A DNA stretch of 44,765 nucleotides from Comamonadaceae bacterium UBA4962 (GTDB lineage: Bacteria; Pseudomonadota; Gammaproteobacteria; Burkholderiales; Burkholderiaceae_C). Position numbers and translations under genes: made by a program. The DNA lies in contig DHAE01000025.1 in assembly GCA_002397315.1 (NCBI GenBank), forward strand, positions 320,635-365,399, given 5' to 3'. Of the stretch, positions 1-7,488 are shown piece after piece. The notes under the pieces were generated by a model, which saw only the letters and a list, made by a program, of their open reading frames with translations, had not been told where the DNA came from and ran no database searches. Every line of letters begins with the position of its first letter. Positions within the stretch are counted from its first letter, which is position 1.

Positions 1-250
1 ACCTGCACCTGCACCTGCACCCACGGTCGCGTTGAGGGATCTTCCCGACGGCGTCCGCGCCCAGTTCCCCGCGCTGCAGGTCAGCGGGGTCACGTACTCG
101 TCCAATCCGCTCTACCGCATGGCCATCGTGAACGGGCAGGTGCTGCACGAGGGCGACTCGGCGGCGCAGGGCGTGGTGCTGGAGGGGATCGGACCGGAAC
201 GGCTGGTGTGGAAATTCCGCGGATACCGGGTGGCCCAGCCGGCGCGCTAG
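1..250 (+). CDS. gspB: Type II secretion assembly factor GspB-like protein, C-terminal part
   Basis: Only the 3' end of this gene is in the window; the reading frame is open from base 2 and ends at a TAG at 248-250. The first residues are a Pro-Ala repeat, the linker typical of GspB between an N-terminal membrane anchor and a periplasmic domain. The rest matches the T2SSB domain style: VSGVTYSSNP, then RMAIVNGQVLHEGD, then VVLEGIGPERLVWKFRG. In the family this periplasmic domain works with GspA or the secretin to help place the type II secretion outer-membrane channel. The N-terminal anchor lies outside the window. Identification is by motif recognition only. Confidence 0.75.
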   Translation, partial: PAPAPAPTVALRDLPDGVRAQFPALQVSGVTYSSNPLYRMAIVNGQVLHEGDSAAQGVVLEGIGPERLVWKFRGYRVAQPAR

Positions 251-303
251 CAGATCGGCGGTGCTCTCTGGAAGCCCGGTCAGCGGCTGCCCCCGCGCTG
301 GGC

Positions 304-309
304 GATAAT
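304..309 (+). promoter_or_regulatory. -10 element of rnpB
   Basis: GATAAT lies 8 nt before the expected 5' end of RNase P RNA at 318, which is the right distance for a -10 box. No convincing -35 hexamer is visible about 17 nt upstream. This site serves as an internal calibration for similar hexamers elsewhere in the window. Confidence 0.6.
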
Positions 310-317
310 CCCCCCGT

Positions 318-653
318 GAAGCGCGCCAGACCGCCGCTGGTGCACGTGCCGAAAGGCCGCACTGGAGGAACGTCCGGACTGCACAGGACGGCGTAGCAGC
401 TAACGGCTGTCCACCGCGAGGTGAGGATCAGAGCAACAGAGACGAGTCCGGAAGGAGTGCCGCAAGGCAGACCAGCCGGGGTGAAACGGGCAATCTCTAC
501 GCGCAGCAATACCAAGTAGGCCAGCGTTGACGTGGTTCCGCGGAGCTGGCGGGTAGGTAGCATCGAGCCGGGTGGGCGACCCCCGGCCCAGAGTAATGGC
601 GGTCACGTGCGGGCAACCGCATGCACAGAATCCGGCTTATCGGCGCGCTTCAC
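318..653 (+). ncRNA. rnpB: RNase P RNA, bacterial type A
   Basis: This is the catalytic RNA of RNase P, which removes 5' leaders from tRNA precursors. The ends form the P1 helix: GAAGCGCGCC at 318-327 pairs with GGCGCGCTTC near 642-651. Conserved pieces in order are CCAGAC, GGAGGAACGTCCGGAC near 364, the GCAAGGCAGACC block near 463, GTGAAACGGGCAA near 481, AAGTAGG near 515, and ACAGAATCCGGCTTAT near 625. The length of about 336 nt fits type A. The P1 3' arm is followed by CACACTTTTGATTTTT, which may serve as a weak intrinsic terminator. The exact 3' end is uncertain by a few bases. Confidence 0.95.
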
Positions 654-671
654 ACTTTTGATTTTTCCGTG

Positions 672-690
672 CGCCTGCGCCCTGCAGGCG
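672..690. other. Hairpin between convergent rnpB and the M48 gene
   Basis: CGCCTGC at 672-678 and GCAGGCG at 684-690 form a perfect 7-bp stem with a 5-nt loop, between two converging transcription units. No T-run follows directly on either strand, so a terminator role is only possible. Confidence 0.35.
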
Positions 691-739
691 GCGCCGCACG
701 CCGGGCCGCAGCCGCATCCTTCAGTTCCTTGCATTCCCT

Positions 740-2086
740 TCAAGGCCGAGCGCAGTGCGGCGCATGGCCGGCGCGCAGTTCGGCGGCGCGCTGCTCCGTG
801 CCCGGATGGGTGGCGAGCAGGCCCATCCAGGCGCTGTCGCCGCTGTCCTGGCGCGCGGGCTCCCGGCGCGTGGCCGGGCTGCTGCCCGCGTCGCCCGGAG
901 GCGCAGCGGCCACGTCGGCGGCCTGGCCGGTGGCGCCTGCCGGGTCGTCCTTCCGCGCTTTTTTCTTCGTATCGGAGTCGGAGGCGCCGTTCTTCTCTTT
1001 CGATTCCTCCCGCTGCTCCTGCGCGATGGCCAGCAGCAGGTCCGCCATGGGCGCGGTGGGCAGGCGCGCGCGATCCATCAGCGCGAGGGCATAGCAGTCG
1101 GCCTCGCGCTCGTGCGCGCGGCTGTAGGCCAGGCCGGTGACGAGGGCGCCGCCGGTGGACAGCAGGCTCGACACGTCCCCCAGCGCCAGGCCCAGGCCGA
1201 TGTTGAGCACGCCCTGCTCGACGACGGTGCGCGTGGTGTGGCGGTGCACGACGTGGCCGATCTCGTGGGCGAGCACGCCGGCCAGGGCATCGTCGCCCAG
1301 GCCCCGGCGGGAGGCGGTTTCCGCGAGGCCGTCGGTGATGACGACGGTGCCGCCCGGCAGGGCGAAGGCGTTGGCGCCCAGGCCGCGGCGGAACTCCAGG
1401 CGCAGCGCGGGCGCGTAGCCGGCGTAGCGCTGCGGGGCTGCCGGCACGTCCCGCGCGAGCGCGTCGAAGCGCGCGCGCAGCGCCTGCTGGCGTTCCGGGG
1501 CGAGGCGGGAGGGCTTCAGCAGGTCGCCGTCCATGCGCTCCAGGGTTTCGCGGGCCAGGGCGGTTTCCCAACCCAGGGGCACGGCCCGCGTGAGCTGGGT
1601 GGCCAGCCACGGCGTGCCGTAGCGATAGAAGAGCACCAGCAGCAGCACCGAGGCGAGCAGCACCACGGCCAGCAGGCTCCAGCGGGCCTGCATGCGCTGG
1701 GCGATGCCCGCGCGGTGGCCGGCGGCCTGCAGCGCCGCATGCCAGCGCGCGATGCCGTCGCCCGCGATCTCCAGGCTGCCGCGTTCGCCCAGGTCCACCG
1801 CCAGGCGCGGCGGTGGGCGGTGCGGGTTCCAGGCCTCGGGCCAGTCCACCGCATCGTGGGCGAAATGCTCCGGCGCGCCGCCCTCGGCGCCCACGGGGTG
1901 CAGCGTGAGGTCGGGGCCGCGCGCCCCGGGCGCGATGGCTGCGAGCACGGCGCGGCCCTGGCTGCTGCGGCCGTCGAACCAGCGCGCGGGCACGGGCGGC
2001 GGCGCCCCGGTGGAGGCCGGCGATGCGGGGCCTGCGGCCTGGGCGGATGCGCTCTTGGAGTCTGGCGGCGGCATGTCGGCGGTCAT
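740..2086 (-). CDS. M48 family membrane metallopeptidase
   Basis: This is a 448-residue protein with a membrane segment at about 136-154 and a zinc protease domain after it. The HEIGHVVHRH motif (HExxH at about 274-278) gives two zinc-binding His and the catalytic Glu. The downstream READCYAL supplies the third ligand Glu, as in HtpX/Oma1-like M48 peptidases. The N-terminal 130 residues are Ala/Pro-rich and predicted cytosolic. A Lys- and Asp-rich low-complexity stretch of about 65 residues separates the core from a C-terminal block ending LLATHPGTEQRAAEL, a common M48 tail. It starts 16 nt after the DUF898 stop on the same strand, so the two are probably one operon. A role in membrane protein quality control is inferred from the family. 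Confidence 0.85.
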   Translation of the reverse strand: MTADMPPPDSKSASAQAAGPASPASTGAPPPVPARWFDGRSSQGRAVLAAIAPGARGPDLTLHPVGAEGGAPEHFAHDAVDWPEAWNPHRPPPRLAVDLGERGSLEIAGDGIARWHAALQAAGHRAGIAQRMQARWSLLAVVLLASVLLLVLFYRYGTPWLATQLTRAVPLGWETALARETLERMDGDLLKPSRLAPERQQALRARFDALARDVPAAPQRYAGYAPALRLEFRRGLGANAFALPGGTVVITDGLAETASRRGLGDDALAGVLAHEIGHVVHRHTTRTVVEQGVLNIGLGLALGDVSSLLSTGGALVTGLAYSRAHEREADCYALALMDRARLPTAPMADLLLAIAQEQREESKEKNGASDSDTKKKARKDDPAGATGQAADVAAAPPGDAGSSPATRREPARQDSGDSAWMGLLATHPGTEQRAAELRAGHAPHCARP

Positions 2087-2102
2087 GGCGGGCAGGTGGG
2101 GT

Positions 2103-3344
2103 TCAGCCGATCAGGTCGAGACCCGCGGCATCGGCCAGCGCGTCGCCCACGCCGTTCTGTTGTTGCCGCTGCAGCTGTCCTGTCAGCTGGTCCACGCCGC
2201 CCTTGACGTGCAGCGTGACGGATTCGAGCTTCATGCGGTATTCGCTCACGCGCGCGAAGGGCCGGTAGAAGCCCAGGGTGAGCAGGGTCAGCACGAGGTT
2301 CTTGATGCGCAGCGCGACGAAGCTGCGCGCGCGCAGGCCGCATTTGAAGCGGGCCACCTGGCTCACGCCGATCTGGTTCCAGGTGATCTGGAACATCCGC
2401 GCCTCGCGGTAGGCGCGCGCCGGCGCGGAGACCAGCAGCGCCAGGAAGGTGAACAAGACGATGCCGAAGAGGATGAGCAGGAACAACCACGGTCCCATCC
2501 CCCGGGCCTTGCCGGACAGCAGCGCCAGCGAGCCACCGAAGGCGGCGCCCACGGCGGCGCTCATGACCGCCACGGTGAGCAGGAACACGCCCAGGGTGGC
2601 GAGCCACACCTTCACGAAATCCATGTAGACCGGCTTCCAGCGGCCGGGTTCGGTGCCCAGGCGCGACTGCAGCACCAGCATGCTGCGGTAGTTGTACTCG
2701 AGCCGGATGGCGCACAGCACGGTGAGCAGCACGGTCAGCGCGAGCAGCCCCCACATGGCACCCGTCACCCGCGGCAGCCTGCGGCCGGAGGCGCCCGCCA
2801 CGGGTTCCGGCGCGAGCGCCTGCAATCCGTAGAACGCCACCAGCCACAGGGCGGCGATGGCGAACACGGGCCAGCTCGCGGCATAGACCTGCCGCCACCC
2901 GGCGGTGAACTGCAGGCGCAGGCCGCGCCAGCGCGTGTTGCCGAGCCGGAAGCGCATGGCGCTGCCCCAGATCAGCGGGGCGAGCGCCGCGCCGCCGAGG
3001 ATGAAGAGGCCCACGGTGGTGTCCTGGCCGGTGCGCGCGGCGATCTGGTAGGCGACGGTGAGCACCAGCAGCACGATGAAGCCGAACACCATGCGGCGCT
3101 GCTGCGCGGTGAACTCGAGCGGGCTGCCCGCCACCAGGGTGTGGCCGTAGAAATACTGCACGGTGCGGCGGCGCGCCCAGGGCGTGTAGAAGCCGAGGGT
3201 CACGATGCCCAGCAGCACGTTGACCAGCCAGACGCGGAAGTATTCGCTGCCGCTGCCGGTGAATTCCAGCGGATGCGGTTCGATGCCCTGCGGCGAAAGC
3301 GATGACGGCATGCGGCCCGCGCGGGGCTCGGCGTGCATATCCAT
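2103..3344 (-). CDS. DUF898 / YjgN family inner-membrane protein
   Basis: This 413-residue polytopic protein has about six hydrophobic segments. The family's repeated hallmark is seen twice: LLGIVTLGFYTPWARRR near residue 50 and LTLLTLGFYRPFARV near residue 365. The chosen start at 3344 has GAGGGGGA about 10 nt upstream on the coding strand; the next in-frame ATG is only two codons later. The function of DUF898 proteins is unknown. Pairing with an M48 peptidase, as here, is a recurring arrangement to my knowledge and suggests shared membrane-related work. No catalytic motif is visible. Confidence 0.85.
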   Translation of the reverse strand: MDMHAEPRAGRMPSSLSPQGIEPHPLEFTGSGSEYFRVWLVNVLLGIVTLGFYTPWARRRTVQYFYGHTLVAGSPLEFTAQQRRMVFGFIVLLVLTVAYQIAARTGQDTTVGLFILGGAALAPLIWGSAMRFRLGNTRWRGLRLQFTAGWRQVYAASWPVFAIAALWLVAFYGLQALAPEPVAGASGRRLPRVTGAMWGLLALTVLLTVLCAIRLEYNYRSMLVLQSRLGTEPGRWKPVYMDFVKVWLATLGVFLLTVAVMSAAVGAAFGGSLALLSGKARGMGPWLFLLILFGIVLFTFLALLVSAPARAYREARMFQITWNQIGVSQVARFKCGLRARSFVALRIKNLVLTLLTLGFYRPFARVSEYRMKLESVTLHVKGGVDQLTGQLQRQQQNGVGDALADAAGLDLIG

Positions 3345-3429
3345 GGTGTAGGGTCCCCCTCGAAGAGGCGGGCAGTGTAGCGCGCAGCCCCCGGTGCAGG
3401 GCGCGCGCCGCACTCTGCGCGCAGGCTTG

Positions 3430-3541
3430 GAGCCGCTCACAGAAACCAGCGAAGCGGTTCTGGCGAGGCGCCGCATCGCAGGCAGTACGAGTAGTACGAC
3501 AAGATGCGGCAACGACGCCAGAAGGGTTCTGCGAGCGGCTC
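3430..3541. repeat. 112-bp imperfect nested palindrome between two minus-strand genes
   Basis: Four arm pairs share nearly the same centre (about 3490): GAGCCGCTC 3430-3438 with GAGCGGCTC 3533-3541, TTCTGGCG 3458-3465 with CGCCAGAA 3516-3523, GCCGCATC 3470-3477 with GATGCGGC 3503-3510, and GTAC 3485-3488 with GTAC 3494-3497. The outer arm touches the stop of the S4 gene at 3542. It could be a terminator-like structure or a family-specific intergenic repeat. Whether other copies exist cannot be seen from this window. Confidence 0.7.
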
Positions 3542-4342
3542 TTAGAAGCGTTCCCAGGGCAGCAGGTAGCGCCACTGCCCTTCGGGCACCTTGGCGAGCG
3601 ATACGCTGCCGATGCGCAGCCGCTTCAGGGCCACCACCCGCAGGCCCACGGCCTCGCACATCGCGGGAATCTGCCCGGGGCGGATGCCCTTGACCGCGAA
3701 GCGCAGCCGCGTCTCGTTCTGCCAGCTCACCCTGGCGGGCGGCAGGGGCCGGCCGTTGAACTCCAGCCCCCGGCACAGGCGTTCGAGCCCGCCTTCGGCG
3801 ATGCGCCCTTCGACGGTGGCGAGGCATTCCTGTTCGAGCAGTTCGATGTCTTCGGCCAGGCGGCGCGCCATGCGCCGGTCCTGCGTGTAGACCACGAGCC
3901 CGGTGGCCGCGGAAGCGAGCGGCGTGAAGCACTCCTGCTGCCGGAAATGCCGCTGCAGCACGCGCACGGGCGGGCTGTCGCCCACGTACCGGTGGCCCGG
4001 CTCCAGCAGCGCGATCGCGTCCGGAGCCCCGTCGCCGCGCGCCTGGCGCGGATCGCCCGCAGGCCCCTGGCCGATGCCGGCCTCCCAGCCGGCGGGCTTG
4101 TGCAGCAGGATCGTGACGGGCGGCGCTTCCTCGGCCTTCGCGTTCGGCGCGACCGTGACGTCCTGGTCGGGCCGGACGCGGGCGCCCGGCGCTTCGGTCA
4201 TCTTGCCCTCCACCTGCACCCAGCCTCCTTCGATGAGCCACTCGGCCTCGCGGCGGGAGCAGCCGCGCATTTCCGCCACGCGCTTCGAGAGGCGGATGTG
4301 GCCGGCGTCCGCCGCGCCGGTGTCGTGGGACGAATCATGCAT
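3542..4342 (-). CDS. RsuA/RluF-like S4-domain protein lacking the catalytic Asp
   Basis: This is a 266-residue protein. An S4 RNA-binding domain at about 17-50 (IRLSKRVAEMRGCSRREAEW) is followed by a pseudouridine-synthase-like domain with HKPAGWEAG. In active RsuA/RluF enzymes the central motif is GRLDxxTxGL with catalytic Asp. Here the aligned stretch reads TPLASAATGLVVYTQD, so Asp is replaced by Ala and the preceding Arg by Pro. The late LNRQIRRM motif is also altered, to IRPGQIPAM. The fold is kept but catalysis looks lost, so it may be an RNA-binding protein only. Its ATG overlaps the end of the NUDIX-MBL gene by 8 nt, which suggests translational coupling. Confidence 0.8.
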   Translation of the reverse strand: MHDSSHDTGAADAGHIRLSKRVAEMRGCSRREAEWLIEGGWVQVEGKMTEAPGARVRPDQDVTVAPNAKAEEAPPVTILLHKPAGWEAGIGQGPAGDPRQARGDGAPDAIALLEPGHRYVGDSPPVRVLQRHFRQQECFTPLASAATGLVVYTQDRRMARRLAEDIELLEQECLATVEGRIAEGGLERLCRGLEFNGRPLPPARVSWQNETRLRFAVKGIRPGQIPAMCEAVGLRVVALKRLRIGSVSLAKVPEGQWRYLLPWERF

Positions 4343-6008
4343 GGCCGGCCTCCAGGGTGCGCAGGCGCTCGACGTGGGCGAGCAGGGAGCGCTGCGCCAC
4401 GGGCCACATCCGTTCGGGCACGTCGCCATAGGCATGGCGCACCCACTCCTCGGTGCTGCCCTCGGGCAGCGCCTGCATGGCGGCCAGCACCTTGGCCTCG
4501 CGCGCGAGCCGGTGCGCCTTCAGCCGGGCGATCGCCCCGCGCGCACCGGCGATCGCGTAGCCGTGGGCCGGCAGGATGAAGTCGACGCCATGGCGTTCGC
4601 AGAGCGCGTCCAGCCGGTCGAGCGAGGCGAGGTAGTCGTCCATATTGCCGTCGGGCGGGTCGATCACGGTGGTGCTGCCGTTCAGGATGTGGTCGCCGCT
4701 GAACAGCAGGCCGTCCTCGCGCAGCAGCAGGCACAAGTGGTTGGCGGCATGCCCGGGGGTGTGGACCACCTCCAGGGTGTGCACGACCACGCCTTCCAGC
4801 CGCTGGCCGCCGAGCGTGAGCAGCTCGCCGTCGGCCAGGGCCCGGTCGGGCGTGAAGCGGGCGGCCGCGCGCGCCGTCGGGGCCGAGGGCAGGCCCAGCA
4901 CCGGCGGTCGCGGCCGGTCCGCGGCGGCCACGCGCGCGGCCAGCGGGGCGGCGCCCGGTGCGTGGTCGGCGTGGGAATGCGTGCAGACGATGGCGCGGAT
5001 GTCGCCGCCGGCGGCATGCCAGAGGCGCTCCAGGTGCACCTCGTCGGCCGGGCCGGGGTCGATGGCGATGTAGCCGGTGGACGGATCGCCGACCAGGTAG
5101 CTGTTGGTGCCGGGCCCCGTCATCGCGCCCGGGTTGGCGGCGGTCAGGCGCTGCACGTTGCGCAGCAGCGGCACTGCGCGCTCGGGCTGCCAGTCGAGCG
5201 GATGCACGATCTGTCCATGGGGGCAGACCAGGGCGAGTTCGCCGTAGGGCGCCTCGTGCTCCATGTAGCGCGCCTCGCGGCCCGCGAGCAGGCCGGCGCG
5301 CGGGCAGCTGGTCCAGAGCGGCTGCTCGTGGGCCACGGCCGAGAGCACCGCGTCGGCGCTGGCGAATTCCGCCAGCCGCTCCAGCGTGCGGATGGTCGGG
5401 AAGATCATGAAGAACTGCCCGGCCGCATGCCGGTCCAGCGCATCCCGCGGGCGTACCCACACGGGCTCGAACTGCTCCGTTTCGTCGGCCACCGGCTCCT
5501 GCCCCTGGGGCATGCGCGCGACCAGGAAGGGCACGTCGAAGCGCTTGGGCAGGTCGCGGTCGGCCGTCCAGTGCGCGAGCAGGAAGACCGCATCGGCCGC
5601 CAGCCGCAGGCCGCGCGCGGCGCATTGCGCAACGAAGGGCGCGCCGCGGTCGAGCGCGGCGATGTCCCGGGCGTCGGCGAAGCGGCCGTCCGCATGCCGC
5701 GCGAGCAGCACGCCCAGTTCCTCGAAGCTTTCGCGGATGGCGGCGACGGCCTGGGTGACGCGCTCGCCCGCCTGCGCGGGGCGGTGGTCGACCTGGGCAT
5801 GCGTGGCGGCCTCGGCGTCCTGCGCGTCGATGGCGCCGCCGGGAAACACGTAGGCGCCCGGCGCGAAGCTGGCCTGCGGCGAGCGCCGCGTCATGAGCAC
5901 TTCGAGGCCGGCGCCGCCGGGAGCGTCTCGCAGCAGCAGCACGGTGGCTGCCGCGCGCGGGGCGACGGGCTCGCGGTGGGGATGGAGTTGTTGGGAAGGA
6001 CGGGGCAT
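4335..6008 (-). CDS. NUDIX hydrolase / metallo-beta-lactamase fusion protein
   Basis: This 557-residue protein has two domains. Residues 17-205 are NUDIX-like: FAPGAYVFPGGAID, then a long insert, then RESFEELG at 92-99, the core of the RExxEExG box. Residues 280-500 are an MBL-fold hydrolase: THSHADHAPG with HxHxDH at 344-349, HTPGHAANH, LFSGDHILNG and PAHGY, that is, a full two-metal site. The C-terminal 60 residues resemble the winged-helix tail of LACTB2-like MBL proteins. The substrate is unknown; nucleotide-diphosphate or CoA-ester clean-up and RNA or thioester hydrolysis are both possible. The start at 6008 has no Shine-Dalgarno, but a GATAAT lies 6 nt before it. Confidence 0.85.
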   Translation of the reverse strand: MPRPSQQLHPHREPVAPRAAATVLLLRDAPGGAGLEVLMTRRSPQASFAPGAYVFPGGAIDAQDAEAATHAQVDHRPAQAGERVTQAVAAIRESFEELGVLLARHADGRFADARDIAALDRGAPFVAQCAARGLRLAADAVFLLAHWTADRDLPKRFDVPFLVARMPQGQEPVADETEQFEPVWVRPRDALDRHAAGQFFMIFPTIRTLERLAEFASADAVLSAVAHEQPLWTSCPRAGLLAGREARYMEHEAPYGELALVCPHGQIVHPLDWQPERAVPLLRNVQRLTAANPGAMTGPGTNSYLVGDPSTGYIAIDPGPADEVHLERLWHAAGGDIRAIVCTHSHADHAPGAAPLAARVAAADRPRPPVLGLPSAPTARAAARFTPDRALADGELLTLGGQRLEGVVVHTLEVVHTPGHAANHLCLLLREDGLLFSGDHILNGSTTVIDPPDGNMDDYLASLDRLDALCERHGVDFILPAHGYAIAGARGAIARLKAHRLAREAKVLAAMQALPEGSTEEWVRHAYGDVPERMWPVAQRSLLAHVERLRTLEAGHA

Positions 6009-6014
6009 CGGGGG

Positions 6015-6020
6015 ATTATC
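6015..6020 (-). promoter_or_regulatory. -10-like GATAAT abutting the NUDIX-MBL start
   Basis: On the minus strand GATAAT is followed by 6 nt and then the ATG at 6008. The spacing would put the transcription start at or beside the A of the start codon, which implies a leaderless mRNA. Confidence 0.5.
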
Positions 6021-6087
6021 GGCAGCGGCCGCCGCCCGCGCGAGGGGGCCGCCCCCAGGCCCCCGCGCCGCAAGGGCATGGGGGCGC

Positions 6088-7416
6088 TCAGGCCGCCGGC
6101 CGCGGTGCCGTCTGCCGGTGGCCCGCGGCGGCCTTGTAGCTGCGCACCCAGTCGGCGAGCAGCGCCGGATCGAGCACGTCGTCGATGCGCTCGAAGCCCT
6201 GCGGCGCACGTTCTTCCACCATGTCGAGGATCGCGTCCAGGCCTTCCGCGCGGTTGAGTTCCACGATGCGCGCGGTCATGGGCCGGCGGCCGTCCTCGTA
6301 AGCGTCGAGCGCGGCGGGCAGGTCGTGCGGGCAGGCGGCCAGGGCGTCGGCGATGGCGCGCGCATCCAGCAGCGCCTGGGTCGCGCCGTTCGAGCCGATC
6401 GGGTACATCGGGTGGGCCGCATCGCCCAGCAGCGTCACGCCACGGCCCTGGCGCCAGCGCGGCAGCGGGTCGCGGTCCACCATCGGCCATTCGAGGATCT
6501 GCGTGGCCTGCGCGATCAGGCCCGGCACGTCCACGAAGCCGAAGCGCCAGCTGCCGAAGGTGGGCAGCAGGTCGTCCACCGAGCCGGGGCGGCTCCAGTC
6601 CTCGCGGCCGGGCGCGGTGAGGCCGCCGCCGAATCCGTCCTCGCGCAGCCGGCGGTCCGCCACCCAGTTGATCAACTGCAGGCCGTCCTCGCGCGGCGGG
6701 GCGATGGGGTAGACGACGAATTTCGCGCGGCGGTGGCCGGCCTGCACCATGGTGCGGCCGTCCATGAACGGGCGGGCCCAGGTGGTACCGCGCCACATCA
6801 TCATGCCGTTCCAGCGCGGCGCGCCCTCATGGGGATGGAACTGGCGCCGCAGCGCCGAATGGATGCCGTCCGCCCCGATCAGCAGATCGCAGCGCAGCGT
6901 GGCGGTGCCGCCGGCCGCGAGGTCGGCCTGCGCCAGCACATGGCCGTCCGCCTCTTCGGTGCAGCCGGTGACGCGGGTGCCGGGGCGCACGCGGTCTTCG
7001 CCCAGGCGCTGCAGGCAGGTGTTCCACAGCAGCATCTGCAGCCCGCCCCGGTGCACGCTGTACTGCGGATGGCTGTAGCCCGCCTCGGTGCCGCGCAGAT
7101 CCTCGTAGATCGGCTGGCCGTGCCGGTTGGCGAACACCAGGGCACGCGTGCGCACCGCCATCGCGTCGAGCGCGGGCAGCAGCCCGAGGCTGTCCAGCAC
7201 GTCCACCGCGTGCGGCAGCAGGTTGATGCCCACGCCCAGCGGCTGGGGCCGCGCCGCGGCCTCGCAGACCGTCACCCGGTGCCCCTGGGCGGAGAGGGCG
7301 AGCGCGGCGGCCAGGCCGCCGATGCCGCCGCCGGCGATCACGATGTCCAGCGGGCGCGGCGTGGTGATGGCGGCGTGCCGGTCGCTGCCGGCGGAGAGGG
7401 AAGAGGAAAGGGCCAT
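6088..7416 (-). CDS. FAD-dependent aromatic-type monooxygenase (class A flavoprotein)
   Basis: This 442-residue protein has the Rossmann FAD-binding motif IVIAGGGIGGLAAALAL (GxGxxG at 29-34), the central LLIGADGIHSALRR motif, and the second FAD contact GDAAHPMYPIGSNGATQAL near residue 340. These are the three signatures of class A, single-component flavoprotein hydroxylases. YSVHRGGLQMLL resembles the PhzS-like subgroup. The substrate cannot be read from sequence. The start at 7416 has GGAGAC about 11 nt upstream. It is divergent from a MarR regulator and near a Bug solute receptor, which fits a small locus for uptake and hydroxylation of an aromatic or organic acid; that is inference. Confidence 0.85.
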   Translation of the reverse strand: MALSSSLSAGSDRHAAITTPRPLDIVIAGGGIGGLAAALALSAQGHRVTVCEAAARPQPLGVGINLLPHAVDVLDSLGLLPALDAMAVRTRALVFANRHGQPIYEDLRGTEAGYSHPQYSVHRGGLQMLLWNTCLQRLGEDRVRPGTRVTGCTEEADGHVLAQADLAAGGTATLRCDLLIGADGIHSALRRQFHPHEGAPRWNGMMMWRGTTWARPFMDGRTMVQAGHRRAKFVVYPIAPPREDGLQLINWVADRRLREDGFGGGLTAPGREDWSRPGSVDDLLPTFGSWRFGFVDVPGLIAQATQILEWPMVDRDPLPRWRQGRGVTLLGDAAHPMYPIGSNGATQALLDARAIADALAACPHDLPAALDAYEDGRRPMTARIVELNRAEGLDAILDMVEERAPQGFERIDDVLDPALLADWVRSYKAAAGHRQTAPRPAA

Positions 7417-7443
7417 GGCGGTGCTGTCTCCGGGTAATGCCGC

Positions 7444-7473
7444 TTGACGCGGGTCAGGTCGCATGCCTATTGT
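7444..7473 (+). promoter_or_regulatory. marR promoter
   Basis: TTGACG at 7444-7449 and TATTGT at 7468-7473 are separated by 18 nt, and TATTGT ends 6 nt before the ATG at 7480. A small dyad, TGAC-GCGG-GTCA (7445-7456), overlaps the -35 box. The divergent monooxygenase starts at 7416, so a bound regulator could affect both genes. Confidence 0.55.
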
Positions 7474-7488
7474 TGCGCCATGCAACAA
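7470..7488. promoter_or_regulatory. Candidate MarR operator covering the start codon
   Basis: TTGTTGC (7470-7476) and GCAACAA (7482-7488) are perfect inverted repeats with a 5-nt spacer, GCCAT, that contains part of the start codon. The site overlaps the -10 box. Size and symmetry fit a MarR dimer and would give autorepression. Confidence 0.6.

Noticed and set aside
1..21. CCTGCA tandem repeat at the window edge
   Set aside because: It simply encodes the Pro-Ala linker of the GspB-like protein; too short to call a separate repeat element.
2103..4241. Extended 712-residue minus-strand version of the DUF898 frame
   Set aside because: The residues before the ATG at 3344 are Arg/Ala-rich shadow sequence antiparallel to or overlapping the S4 gene; a good Shine-Dalgarno sits directly before 3344.
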